Assembly (NCBI GenBank): GCA_016872725.1 | Contig: VGZC01000001.1 | Coordinates: 62,001 to 126,000 of the forward strand | Direction of reading: 5' to 3' | DNA: 64,000 nt | From: Planctomycetota bacterium | Lineage (GTDB): Bacteria > Planctomycetota > Planctomycetia > Pirellulales > Pirellulaceae | Shown: positions 55,130 to 62,937 of the stretch, piece by piece | Layout: every line of letters starts with the position of its first letter | Numbering within the stretch: the first letter of the stretch is position 1 | The notes under the pieces: generated by a model | The model's database searches: none | Seen by the model: only the letters and a program-made list of their open reading frames with translations | What the model was told of the DNA's origin: nothing | Translations under genes and position numbers: made by a program

Positions 55130-57052
55130 CTAGCGCGGCGCGGCCGGTTTCTCGAATCGCCGAGCGAACTCGGCCATTTCGCGCGCCTTGTCGGATCGGC
55201 CCAGTTCGCCGTACATCAGAGCCAGGTTGTTGCACGCGACGCCTTGGGCGTCTTCGGGACATTCGCCCGCTTGGATCGACTCGCGGATGAGCGTCAATCC
55301 GCGTTCGGTGCACCGCGCGCCTTCCTCGCGGTCGCCGCTCTCCCACTGCGAAATGCCGATGCTCACCATCTGATCGCCCAGTTCGCGGCCCGGAATATCG
55401 GCGATCGACTCGCGCCGCGCGTCGAGCAGGGGGATGGCCTTGTCGTACCAGCGCGAGGCGGCCGTATGATCGCGCCGGCCCACGGCGTTGATCGAGCCGA
55501 GCAGGAAACAGGCTTGGCCGAGCCACGCTTCGCTCGGCGCGTGCGGCGGAACCTGCCGCGCCGTCGCCGCGAGGATGTCGGCCGCTCGATCGGCGAGCGT
55601 TTCCGCGATCGTCGCGTCGCCCGTCATGAGCAGCGATCGCGCGGCGAGGTGCAGGCCCTGTCCGTGCGACGCGCGCACGTAGCGTTCACCCAGGTCGTCT
55701 CGGACCGCTCCCAACCATCGATCGGCCGCGCGGGACAACCATGCTTCGACATCCCGCGACGAAGCTCGGCCGCCGAGCTCGACGTCGCATTCGAGTCGTA
55801 CGAGCATGTGGTCCCAGTGGGATAACGAAAGACCATCGAGCGCGGGGTCGGCGGGTAGGAGCCGTTCGGCATTCGCCAGCCATTTCGCCACGGTCTCTTC
55901 CTTGTTGCGGAACGCGCTGCGCGCGATCACCCGCGCCGAATCCCAGTGGGCTTCGAGCAGAACGTCGTGCGCGTCGTGCGCTTCGAGCGGCGTGCCGCCC
56001 TTGAAGCACCGCTCGGCCGCGTCGATCGCCGCGAGGTAACGGTCGAGGACCCGCTTCGAGTCGACCGGAGGGCGTTGTCGAGCGAGAATGTCCGCGTCGA
56101 CCAGCAAGGCGCGGCACTTCAGCGCCGGTTGGTCATCGAGACCTTGGGCGAGTTCGCCGAGCTCCGCGCGGGACTCGTCGGCGCGTCCGAGCATGCATGC
56201 CAAGCGGGCTCGTTCGATGCGGATCGCGGCCGGACGATCCCCGGCGGCCTCGGACGCCGATTCTCCGTTCGTCGCCGGCGCCGGCGTGGGGTTCGCCTTC
56301 GCCGCCGATGGGGTGGACGCGGCCAAGCGCCGTCGAGCGGGCTCGGCGTATCCCGCCCGAGACCAGATCCGCGCGATGGCGACGAGCGCGTCGGTCGAAT
56401 CGGGTTCCATGACGAGAGCTTGTTCCAGATCGGCGAGCTGCTCGCGGAAGAGGATGCCGCCGTCAAAACGCGCGCGGCGGATGAAATCGCGGGCGGCGGG
56501 CGGCTCCAGCCGGATTTCAGTCACTAGGAGTTCCGGACCGTCGGCCAGACCGATGCGCAGTCCGCGGTCGGGGACCAACATGCCGCGCGGCGAGCCGGCG
56601 GGAACCGCGTCGGCGACCATCGCGAACCGACCGAGGTCGAGTTCCCGGACGAGCGCGTCGAGTTCCTTGGGGGATTCGAACACGGCGCGGATCGACGCGA
56701 CGACAGCATCGCGCAGCGTGACGTCCACGCTCGAAAACGGCCCGACCTGGTAGGTGAGCCGCACGGTGCCTTGGTCGTCGGACCGCGATTTGGGCTCGCC
56801 CATCGCCTCATCGACCGCGGCGCGGGTCGTTTCGCCGGGGGTGATCCGCAGGAATGCGGCGGCGGCCGCATGGCGTTTCGGTACGGACATCAACCAGATC
56901 GTCGGATCCGCCTCGTTCGCGACCGTTTTTGGTGCTGGTGCGGGTGCGGGCGCTGGAACTGGCGTCGGCTGTGCGGCGGCGGAAAGTGTGGCGAGCACGA
57001 TCGGAGCGAAAAGGCCGACGAACGAGGGTATTCGGAGCATGAACGGCGCCAT
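55130..57052 (-). CDS. Secreted TPR-rich protein of unknown function
   Basis: A 640-residue protein. The start MAPFMLRIPSFVGLF leads a signal peptide ending near SAAAQ, then a Pro/Ala linker. The N-terminal domain (about 40-190) has a repeat-like block GETTRAAVDEAMGEPK. The rest is mostly helical: ADLEQALVMEPDSTDALVAI, SRAELGELAQGLDDQPAL, and at the C-terminus CNNLALMYGELGRSDKAREM, a typical TPR. Function unknown, probably periplasmic protein interaction. A promoter (TGGACG-16-TATACT) lies about 120 bases upstream. The gene is flanked by inverted 16-bp repeats. Confidence 0.8.
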   Translation of the reverse strand: MAPFMLRIPSFVGLFAPIVLATLSAAAQPTPVPAPAPAPAPKTVANEADPTIWLMSVPKRHAAAAAFLRITPGETTRAAVDEAMGEPKSRSDDQGTVRLTYQVGPFSSVDVTLRDAVVASIRAVFESPKELDALVRELDLGRFAMVADAVPAGSPRGMLVPDRGLRIGLADGPELLVTEIRLEPPAARDFIRRARFDGGILFREQLADLEQALVMEPDSTDALVAIARIWSRAGYAEPARRRLAASTPSAAKANPTPAPATNGESASEAAGDRPAAIRIERARLACMLGRADESRAELGELAQGLDDQPALKCRALLVDADILARQRPPVDSKRVLDRYLAAIDAAERCFKGGTPLEAHDAHDVLLEAHWDSARVIARSAFRNKEETVAKWLANAERLLPADPALDGLSLSHWDHMLVRLECDVELGGRASSRDVEAWLSRAADRWLGAVRDDLGERYVRASHGQGLHLAARSLLMTGDATIAETLADRAADILAATARQVPPHAPSEAWLGQACFLLGSINAVGRRDHTAASRWYDKAIPLLDARRESIADIPGRELGDQMVSIGISQWESGDREEGARCTERGLTLIRESIQAGECPEDAQGVACNNLALMYGELGRSDKAREMAEFARRFEKPAAPR

Positions 57053-57171
57053 GCGACGTCTCCTGGCTGGCCGAGGTCGGACCCGCGCCGCGCGGCCGCC
57101 TTCCCGCGCCGACCTCGCGCCACGCGCAATGTCCCCGGTTACTCACCGCGCGAACTTCAGAAGGGATGCGG

Positions 57172-57199
57172 AGTATAGGGAATCCGCGGGGCGCGTCCA
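57172..57199 (-). promoter_or_regulatory. Candidate promoter of the TPR gene
   Basis: On the minus strand TGGACG (57199-57194) and TATACT (57177-57172) are 16 bases apart. It has the same -35 style and spacing as the candidate at 14275-14302. Confidence 0.45.
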
Positions 57200-57233
57200 G
57201 ACCGAAATCCGCGCGGGAAGTGAGGGAAGTGAC

Positions 57234-57249
57234 CACGAATGGCACGAAT
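57234..57249 (-). repeat. Dispersed repeat family B, copy 2
   Basis: Reverse complement of the repeat at 55057-55072 (CACGAATGGCACGAAT on the plus strand). It lies between the TPR promoter and the toxin-antitoxin promoter. Confidence 0.6.
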
Positions 57250-57362
57250 GGCCGGGAATGGAACAGAACGAAAGCGGAACACACCGATCTTGGCGCCGCG
57301 TCCCAGACAACTCGTAATGGGCGAGTGCATGGGCTCTTCAACCGAGACCAAACACGGCCTCC

Positions 57363-57400
57363 TTGCTCACACCTCTCGGGGAGTTATATTTAAGCATAAC
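57363..57400 (+). promoter_or_regulatory. Toxin-antitoxin promoter with overlapping palindromic operator
   Basis: TTGCTC (57363-57368) and TATATT (57385-57390) are 16 bases apart. The inverted repeat GTTAT-8-ATAAC (57383-57400) lies over and just after the -10. The patch GTTATATTTAAGCATAAC is the most AT-rich stretch nearby. The downstream gene encodes an Xre-type helix-turn-helix protein that could bind it. Confidence 0.6.
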
Positions 57401-57416
57401 AACGGAGCCGCGGCGG

Positions 57417-57659
57417 ATGCCTTTCTACCGCTATCAGTGGACGAGAGAGAGCGAAGTACATCTCGCGGAAAACGGGGTGACACCGGAAGATTTCGAAGAA
57501 GTGGTTGGAGATCCGGATTGGGTGCAATCAAGCCGAACGACGGGTCGCCCCATCGCGTTTGGTGCTACGACTACGGGCAAGTACTTGGCCTGTGTCTACG
57601 AACTGCTGGACGAAGTTACGGTACTGCCGATCACGGCCTACGAACCCGATGAGGGATAG
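57417..57659 (+). CDS. Putative toxin of a type II toxin-antitoxin pair (BrnT-like)
   Basis: An 80-residue protein starting MPFYRYQWTRESEVHLAENG. The pattern of a short helix with GVTPEDFEEVVGDP, then strands with GRPIAFGATTTGKYLACVY and a closing PITAYEPDEG, resembles small BrnT/RelE-like ribonuclease toxins. I cannot point to defined catalytic residues. GGAG precedes the ATG by 9 bases. The stop is 3 bases from the antitoxin start, and the antitoxin Shine-Dalgarno (GAGG) lies inside its last codons, so the two are coupled. Confidence 0.68.
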   Translation: MPFYRYQWTRESEVHLAENGVTPEDFEEVVGDPDWVQSSRTTGRPIAFGATTTGKYLACVYELLDEVTVLPITAYEPDEG

Positions 57660-57662
57660 CCC

Positions 57663-58025
57663 ATGACCACGCGGAAATCGCAGCGACGCTACTTGGAATT
57701 GACGCCGGAACAGCAAGCCACGATCAACGAAGTGCGCCGCACGATCGAAACGGAGGAACGGGATGAGATCCTCTCTCTCGCCAAGCGACTCCGAAGCGCG
57801 AAGCGACGCGGCATGGCAACGCTGGAAAAGACGCTCCAGGTATTGAAACGCGAACGCGAGTCCCAGGGAGTCAGCTTGGCGACTATGGAAGAACGGACCG
57901 GAATGGCCAAGTCAAACCTTTCCAAACTGGAAAACGCCGCCGATTCCAATCCGACTGTCGCGACGCTGGTCACGTACGCGGACGCCTTGGGCAAGAAATT
58001 GGTCATTTCCTTGGTTGACAAATAG
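57663..58025 (+). CDS. Xre-family antitoxin with helix-turn-helix domain
   Basis: A 120-residue protein. A helical N-terminal part (TPEQQATINEVRRTIETEER) probably contacts the toxin. The C-terminal helix-turn-helix spans about residues 60-115: TLQVLKRERESQGVSLATM, then EERTGMAKSNLSKLENAADS and NPTVATLVTYADALGK, a clear Cro/C1-type HTH. It should neutralise the toxin and repress the operon through the palindrome at 57383-57400. The order is toxin first, antitoxin second, as in higBA-type systems. Confidence 0.8.
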   Translation: MTTRKSQRRYLELTPEQQATINEVRRTIETEERDEILSLAKRLRSAKRRGMATLEKTLQVLKRERESQGVSLATMEERTGMAKSNLSKLENAADSNPTVATLVTYADALGKKLVISLVDK

Positions 58026-58051
58026 GCTCGCCGCCTCGGGCTCGGAGCCGG

Positions 58052-58132
58052 TTCAGAACGACAGAGGACTGTCGTCCTACAGAACGACCGTCCTCGGTCG
58101 TTCGCGCCGCAATCCGATTCAGGACGACAGAG
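58052..58132. repeat. Cluster of overlapping hairpins with a 15-bp direct repeat
   Basis: It includes CGACAG-AGGA-CTGTCG (58059-58074), the overlapping and mutually exclusive AGGAC-TGTC-GTCCT (58065-58078), and the perfect GAACGACC-6-GGTCGTTC (58082-58103). TTCAGAACGACAGAG (58052) recurs as TTCAGGACGACAGAG (58118) with one mismatch. It begins 27 bases after the antitoxin stop and could act as a terminator or a REP-like element; there is no T-tract. Confidence 0.6.
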
Positions 58133-58225
58133 TGTTCGCTTCGCCTTCAATTATCGACGATGGCTTGGCCACGTTTTGGCAGGTTCATGAACCAATCTTC
58201 CGTGGATGGATGTGCCTCCGCTCGC

Positions 58226-58666
58226 CTATTCCTTGTCGTCCTCGACCACCCCGTCGATGACGCGGTCGTCGTCGAGCGGTCGGCGGAAGCGGGTCGTGGT
58301 CGCGAATTTCCAGCGCGACCATTTTCCAAAAACGTACTTGCCGACCACTCGGCGCACCGGAGGGACCAGGAGCAGCGAGCCGGCTACGTCGGTGATCAGG
58401 CCCGGAGTGATCATGAGCAGGCCGGCCGCGAGCAGACCGATCATGTCCACCAGCGCATCGACGGTAAGCGGGCCCTCGTTCAGCTCGCGCGCCAACCGAT
58501 GGGCGAGCCGCATCAATTGCCGCCGCACGACGAGGTAGCCGACGCCGCCCGACACAATGGTCAACAGGAGCGCGGAAAGGAAGCCGATGTGCTGCGACAC
58601 ATAGAGCAAGAGGGCCACTTCGGCGTAGAGCCAGACGAGCAACAGCGTCAATGCGACGACAATCAC
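58226..58666 (-). CDS. fxsA: FxsA family membrane protein
   Basis: A 146-residue protein with the FxsA pattern: an N-terminal helix (VALTLLLVWLYAEVALLLYV), a central helix starting LSALLLTIVSGGVGYLVVRR, and a C-terminal helix with IGLLAAGLLMITPGLITDVA, followed by a charged tail. FxsA proteins are small inner-membrane proteins; in E. coli, overproduction relieves phage T7 exclusion. The GTG at 58666 follows GGGAG by 7 bases. It starts 25 bases after the gap gene stop on the same strand. Confidence 0.9.
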   Translation of the reverse strand: MIVVALTLLLVWLYAEVALLLYVSQHIGFLSALLLTIVSGGVGYLVVRRQLMRLAHRLARELNEGPLTVDALVDMIGLLAAGLLMITPGLITDVAGSLLLVPPVRRVVGKYVFGKWSRWKFATTTRFRRPLDDDRVIDGVVEDDKE

Positions 58667-58691
58667 ATGCCGACTCCCACCGCGCCCGGGC

Positions 58692-59765
<1,074 letters not shown>

Positions 59766-59910
59766 TTATAATGGTCCTTTCGTCGACCGACAACCGAACG
59801 AACGCTTGGCGTTTTTCCCGGCGATCGGCTATGCTGGAGGGCGGACGCGCCGGGTGACCAGCCCCGGTCGCCGGATTTCGCCCGTTTCGCCAACTCCGGA
59901 AACGCCCGCC

Positions 59911-60762
59911 ATGCCCGCATCACGCCCGTCCGCCGCGTCGTTCGCCGTCGCCTTCCTGCTGTGCGTTCCGCCTACCACCTCAGTCCGTGGACAGCAGGGC
60001 GAACGCGAAAACGTGAATCTCACCGGCACCGTCGCCGATCTGGGGCCCGGCCTCATGCAGATGACCGAGAAGTCGGGCACGTCCTGGCTGATCAAGGTCG
60101 AACCCGAGCGGACCGAAGTCCAATACCTGGGGACGGCGCTGGCCGATTGGGTCCGCCCGGGCACGTGGGTCCAGATCCGCGCCAACCTCAACCAAAAACT
60201 CCAGGCCGACGCCATCGTCACCGAAATGACCGTGTTCACGCCGAAAAAAGATATGCAGCTCGGCGTCGTCCAAGAGTTCTCGTTCAGCCAAGGCGGGTTT
60301 GGTGGGTTCGCCGCCGGGGAGTCCGATCCCAAAGCCGACAAGGACAAGGCCGACAAGGACAAGGCCGACAAGGACAAGGCCGACAAGGACAAGGCCGTCG
60401 CGTGCCTTGTGCGAGGCCGATTCCTCGGCATCAAGAAAAACAAAATGACCATCCAGGCCGGCCAACCGATCACGGTCGAGGTCGGCGACGATCTGAAAGT
60501 GCTCGTCGAAGTCTCCGACTACACGTTGGCTCGGCCAGGTGACAAGGTCGACGTGCGAGGCTGGAAATACGAATCGATCTCGGGCCGCGCGATCGCGACC
60601 GAACTCGTCATCACGTCCGAAACGCCGCTCGAATCGCCCAAACCCAAGGGCCGCGGCACATCCCGCCGCTCGTCGGCCAAAGACGCCGACAAAGAACCCC
60701 CCTCCGAAAAACCGGCGGATGAGGACAAGGACAAGGCGAAGGACAAGGCGAAGGACAAATAG
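59911..60762 (+). CDS. Secreted protein with KADKD tandem repeats, unknown function
   Basis: A 283-residue protein. A signal peptide (AASFAVAFLLCVPPTTSV) precedes two beta-rich modules separated by a linker of four exact KADKD repeats, each encoded by a 15-bp unit (60331-60390). A second lysine- and aspartate-rich stretch ends the protein (EDKDKAKDKAKDK). Block GTVADLGPGLMQMTEKSGT and the later VEVGDDLKVLVEVSDYTLAR suggest small OB-like or DUF folds, but I recognise no family. The Shine-Dalgarno before the ATG is weak. Its stop codon lies inside the terminator stem. Confidence 0.7.
   Translation: MPASRPSAASFAVAFLLCVPPTTSVRGQQGERENVNLTGTVADLGPGLMQMTEKSGTSWLIKVEPERTEVQYLGTALADWVRPGTWVQIRANLNQKLQADAIVTEMTVFTPKKDMQLGVVQEFSFSQGGFGGFAAGESDPKADKDKADKDKADKDKADKDKAVACLVRGRFLGIKKNKMTIQAGQPITVEVGDDLKVLVEVSDYTLARPGDKVDVRGWKYESISGRAIATELVITSETPLESPKPKGRGTSRRSSAKDADKEPPSEKPADEDKDKAKDKAKDK
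60331..60390 (+). repeat. Four exact 15-bp units encoding KADKD
   Basis: The unit AAGGCCGACAAGGAC repeats four times in frame; the first has AAA for the first Lys. Copy number changes would lengthen the linker without a frameshift. Confidence 0.9.
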
Positions 60763-60782
60763 GCTGTTCGCCGTCTTTTTTT
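60747..60782 (+). terminator. Intrinsic terminator overlapping the stop codon
   Basis: GGCGAA (60747-60752) and TTCGCC (60767-60772) form a 6-bp stem followed by GTC and a seven-T tract. The loop contains the stop TAG at 60760-60762. The T-tract ends within the next promoter. Confidence 0.7.
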
Positions 60783-60808
60783 GACAATCGCGTCCCATGA
60801 CCTAGATT
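60781..60808 (+). promoter_or_regulatory. Strong candidate promoter for the His/Gln/Phe-repeat gene
   Basis: A perfect -35 TTGACA (60781-60786) and a -10 TAGATT (60803-60808) are 16 bases apart. It follows the terminator of the previous gene without a gap. Transcription would start about 90 bases before the ATG. Confidence 0.6.
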
Positions 60809-60905
60809 TTCGATGGCGAATCCCGCGGGCCTTGCTCCCCCCCGATTCGCCCCTCGCCGGGCCTTTCCCGACGGCCGGTTCCCTCATCTTGTCCAGGTGA
60901 TGGTC

Positions 60906-61343
60906 ATGGTGCGCGCATTCGTTGTCCTCGGTCTTGCCGTTTGCTGCCTGTTCCCTTCGCTCGCCGAGGCCCAGCAGCAGGGACGTTCGCTCCAACACCA
61001 GTACCGGAGCCACGCATACCAAGCTCATCAATTCGGATCCCATAAGTTCACGGCCCATCGGTTCGCGCCGCACCAATTCGGTCAACATCAGTTCGGACAA
61101 CACCAGTTCGGACAACATGCGTTTGGCGTTCATGGGGCGAACCCGGGAGGCGGTAATCCGAGCGCCGACGGGTCCGGCGCGCCTGGAATGGGCGACGCGA
61201 GCGGCTTGGCTGACCTCGCCAATATGCTCGGCAATCCGGACGGTTCCATACCCGGCATGAGCGGTGGCGTACCCGGCATGAGCGGTGACGTACCCGGCAT
61301 GAGCGGTGGATTGCCGGGCGGCGGTGGATTGCCAAAGCCTTGA
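60906..61343 (+). CDS. Secreted low-complexity protein with HQFGQ-type repeats
   Basis: A 145-residue protein. The ATG at 60906 is preferred over 60900 because AGGTGA lies 8 bases upstream. A signal peptide (VRAFVVLGLAVCCLFPSLAEAQ) is followed by a His/Gln/Phe-rich part that settles into exact repeats (HQFGQHQFGQHQFGQH), then a Gly/Pro tail with GMSGGVPGMSGDVPGMSGG. I know of no family. The His-rich pattern could bind metal ions, which is speculation. It has its own strong promoter and no clear operon partners. Confidence 0.62.
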   Translation: MVRAFVVLGLAVCCLFPSLAEAQQQGRSLQHQYRSHAYQAHQFGSHKFTAHRFAPHQFGQHQFGQHQFGQHAFGVHGANPGGGNPSADGSGAPGMGDASGLADLANMLGNPDGSIPGMSGGVPGMSGDVPGMSGGLPGGGGLPKP

Positions 61344-61480
61344 CCGTTGATCGATCCAAATCTCGGATCGCGCGAAGGACGTCGGCCTCTGTGACGCGAG
61401 GGATTCCAAGCGAGTCCCCGACGGGGGTGTATCAGGGCCGTTGCTTTTCCGGCTTGTTTCCCTGCGTCCCTGTTTCCCTG

Positions 61481-61510
61481 CTTCTCCGCGTCTCAGCGGC
61501 TCCGCGCGAG
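61481..61510 (-). repeat. Dispersed repeat family A, inverted copy
   Basis: Its reverse complement (CTCGCGCGGAGCC then GAGACGCGGAGAAG) matches the core of the copy at 6206-6273 with the same spacing. With 61530-61593 it makes an imperfect palindrome around an AT-richer spacer. Confidence 0.6.
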
Positions 61511-61529
61511 CCGTTTTTCTTTCGCGTAG

Positions 61530-61593
61530 GAGAAGACATCTCACGCGGAGGCGCGAAGACGCGGCGGGAACACTGGAACGAACGCGATCACCC
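61530..61593 (+). repeat. Dispersed repeat family A, copy 2
   Basis: It shares GACATCTCACGCGG, AGACGCGG and the GAACGCGAT-ACCC end with the copy at 6206-6273. Confidence 0.62.
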
Positions 61594-61688
61594 GGGTCGC
61601 GGATATCGTTGGACACGCGGGAGGCCCTTCGTGTACAGTGACGGGGCATTACCCAATCCACGTCACTCCGATTCCCCAGCGGAAGGCA

Positions 61689-62795
61689 ATGATCCGAAGA
61701 GCGAGATACCGCGTCGCGGTGATCGGCCACACGGGGCGCGGCAACTACGGCCACGATGTCGACACCGTATGGCTTGAATTGCCCGAGTGCGAGATCGTCG
61801 GAGTCGCCGACGCGGACGAAGGTGGTCTGTCGCAAGCCGTCGGTCGGCTGCGCGCGCCGCGCGGATTCCGCGACTACCGCGAAATGCTCGACAAGCTCCG
61901 ACCCGATATCGCGGCGATCGGACCCCGGTGGCTCGACCAACATCGCGACATGATCGTCGCGGCCGCCGAACACGGTTGCCATGTGTTCATGGAGAAACCG
62001 TTCTGCCGAACGCTTGACGAGGCCGACCAGATCGTCGCGGCCTGCGAACGGAACCGAGTCAAGCTCGCGATCGCCCATCAAACGCGTTACAGCCCGAAAT
62101 TGAAGGCCGTTCGCGACATGATCGGCGAAGGCGCGATCGGCGACGTCTTGGAATTGCGGGCGCGAGGCAAGGAAGACGCGCGGGGCGGAGGCGAGGACCT
62201 TTGGGTGCTCGGCAGCCATCTCTTCAACCTCATCCACGTCATCGGCGGCGAACCGAAATGGTGCTTCGCGGACGTGCGGGTCGACGGACGTACGGCCGGA
62301 CCCGGCGATGTCCGCGAGGGGAACGAAGGTATCGGTCCGCTCGTCGGCGATTCCGTCCAGGCCATGTACGGACTCGCGCGGGGAGCCGTCGCCTATTTCG
62401 GATCGCGCAAGAACGCGAACGGCGGCCGGTTCGGCCTGCAAGTCTATGGCTCGAAGGGGGTCATCGAGATCCTCACGGGCCATCTTCCGGCCGCCCATTT
62501 CCTTGCCGATCCCGCATGGTCGCCGGGCCGTACCGGAGCGAATTGGATCCCCATCAGTTCGATGGGACCGGGGCGCGAGGAGCCGTTGGCCGACGGCGGC
62601 TTGCGAGCGGGTAATGTCATCGCATGCCGCGATCTCCTCGCCGCCATCGAAGGGGACCGGTTGCCCGAATGCAATGTGTACGAAGCCCGCGCGACGATCG
62701 AGATGATCCTGGCCGTATTCGCCTCCCACCGCGCCCGCGCGCCCGTTCCGATCCCACTCGCGCCGCGCGGCAATCCGCTCGCCGACTGGCGTTAA
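61689..62795 (+). CDS. Gfo/Idh/MocA-family oxidoreductase
   Basis: A 368-residue protein with a Rossmann start (YRVAVIGHTGRGNYGH), a VFMEKPFCRTLDEAD block (the EKP motif) and AIAHQTRYSPKLK. The C-terminal domain is the usual alpha/beta sugar-binding one. Such proteins oxidise or reduce sugars with NAD(P) and are greatly expanded in planctomycetes. It lacks an obvious twin-arginine or signal sequence, so it is cytoplasmic. The ATG at 61689 is placed at the start of the conserved fold. A GTG 51 bases upstream is possible. Confidence 0.9.
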   Translation: MIRRARYRVAVIGHTGRGNYGHDVDTVWLELPECEIVGVADADEGGLSQAVGRLRAPRGFRDYREMLDKLRPDIAAIGPRWLDQHRDMIVAAAEHGCHVFMEKPFCRTLDEADQIVAACERNRVKLAIAHQTRYSPKLKAVRDMIGEGAIGDVLELRARGKEDARGGGEDLWVLGSHLFNLIHVIGGEPKWCFADVRVDGRTAGPGDVREGNEGIGPLVGDSVQAMYGLARGAVAYFGSRKNANGGRFGLQVYGSKGVIEILTGHLPAAHFLADPAWSPGRTGANWIPISSMGPGREEPLADGGLRAGNVIACRDLLAAIEGDRLPECNVYEARATIEMILAVFASHRARAPVPIPLAPRGNPLADWR

Positions 62796-62871
62796 CCGGA
62801 CAGCGACGCCTTGCCCACCGTCGCGTTGAATGCGTAACCCGACGCGTACGCGAGGGAAGCTGGCATCCAGT

Positions 62872-62921
62872 CCACAACCAAGACCAAAACCACAACCAAG
62901 ACCAAAACCACAACCAAAACC
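62872..62921. repeat. Tandem hexamer-based repeat before the PA14 gene
   Basis: The 18-bp unit CCACAACCAAGACCAAAA occurs twice (62872 and 62890), then a 14-base partial unit. It is built from CCAANN-type hexamers and lies 16 bases before the start of the next gene. Confidence 0.85.
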
Positions 62922-62937
62922 TTCCCATCACGTACGC

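Larger units (their letters stand above)
57053..57416. other. Divergent intergenic region with two promoters
   Basis: About 360 bases holding the TPR gene promoter (57172-57199), one dispersed repeat (57234-57249) and the toxin-antitoxin promoter and operator (57363-57400). No gene is supported. Confidence 0.5.
61344..61688. other. Repeat-bearing intergenic region
   Basis: About 345 bases between the repeat-protein gene and the oxidoreductase gene. It contains an inverted pair of dispersed family A repeats (61481-61510 and 61530-61593). No gene is supported. Confidence 0.55.

Noticed and set aside
60519-62729. A 736-residue frame antisense to the oxidoreductase and repeat-protein genes
   Set aside because: It spans a terminator, a promoter, repeats and two or more real genes on the other strand. 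Its Leu/Ser-Glu repeats are the mirror of the HQFGQ repeat.
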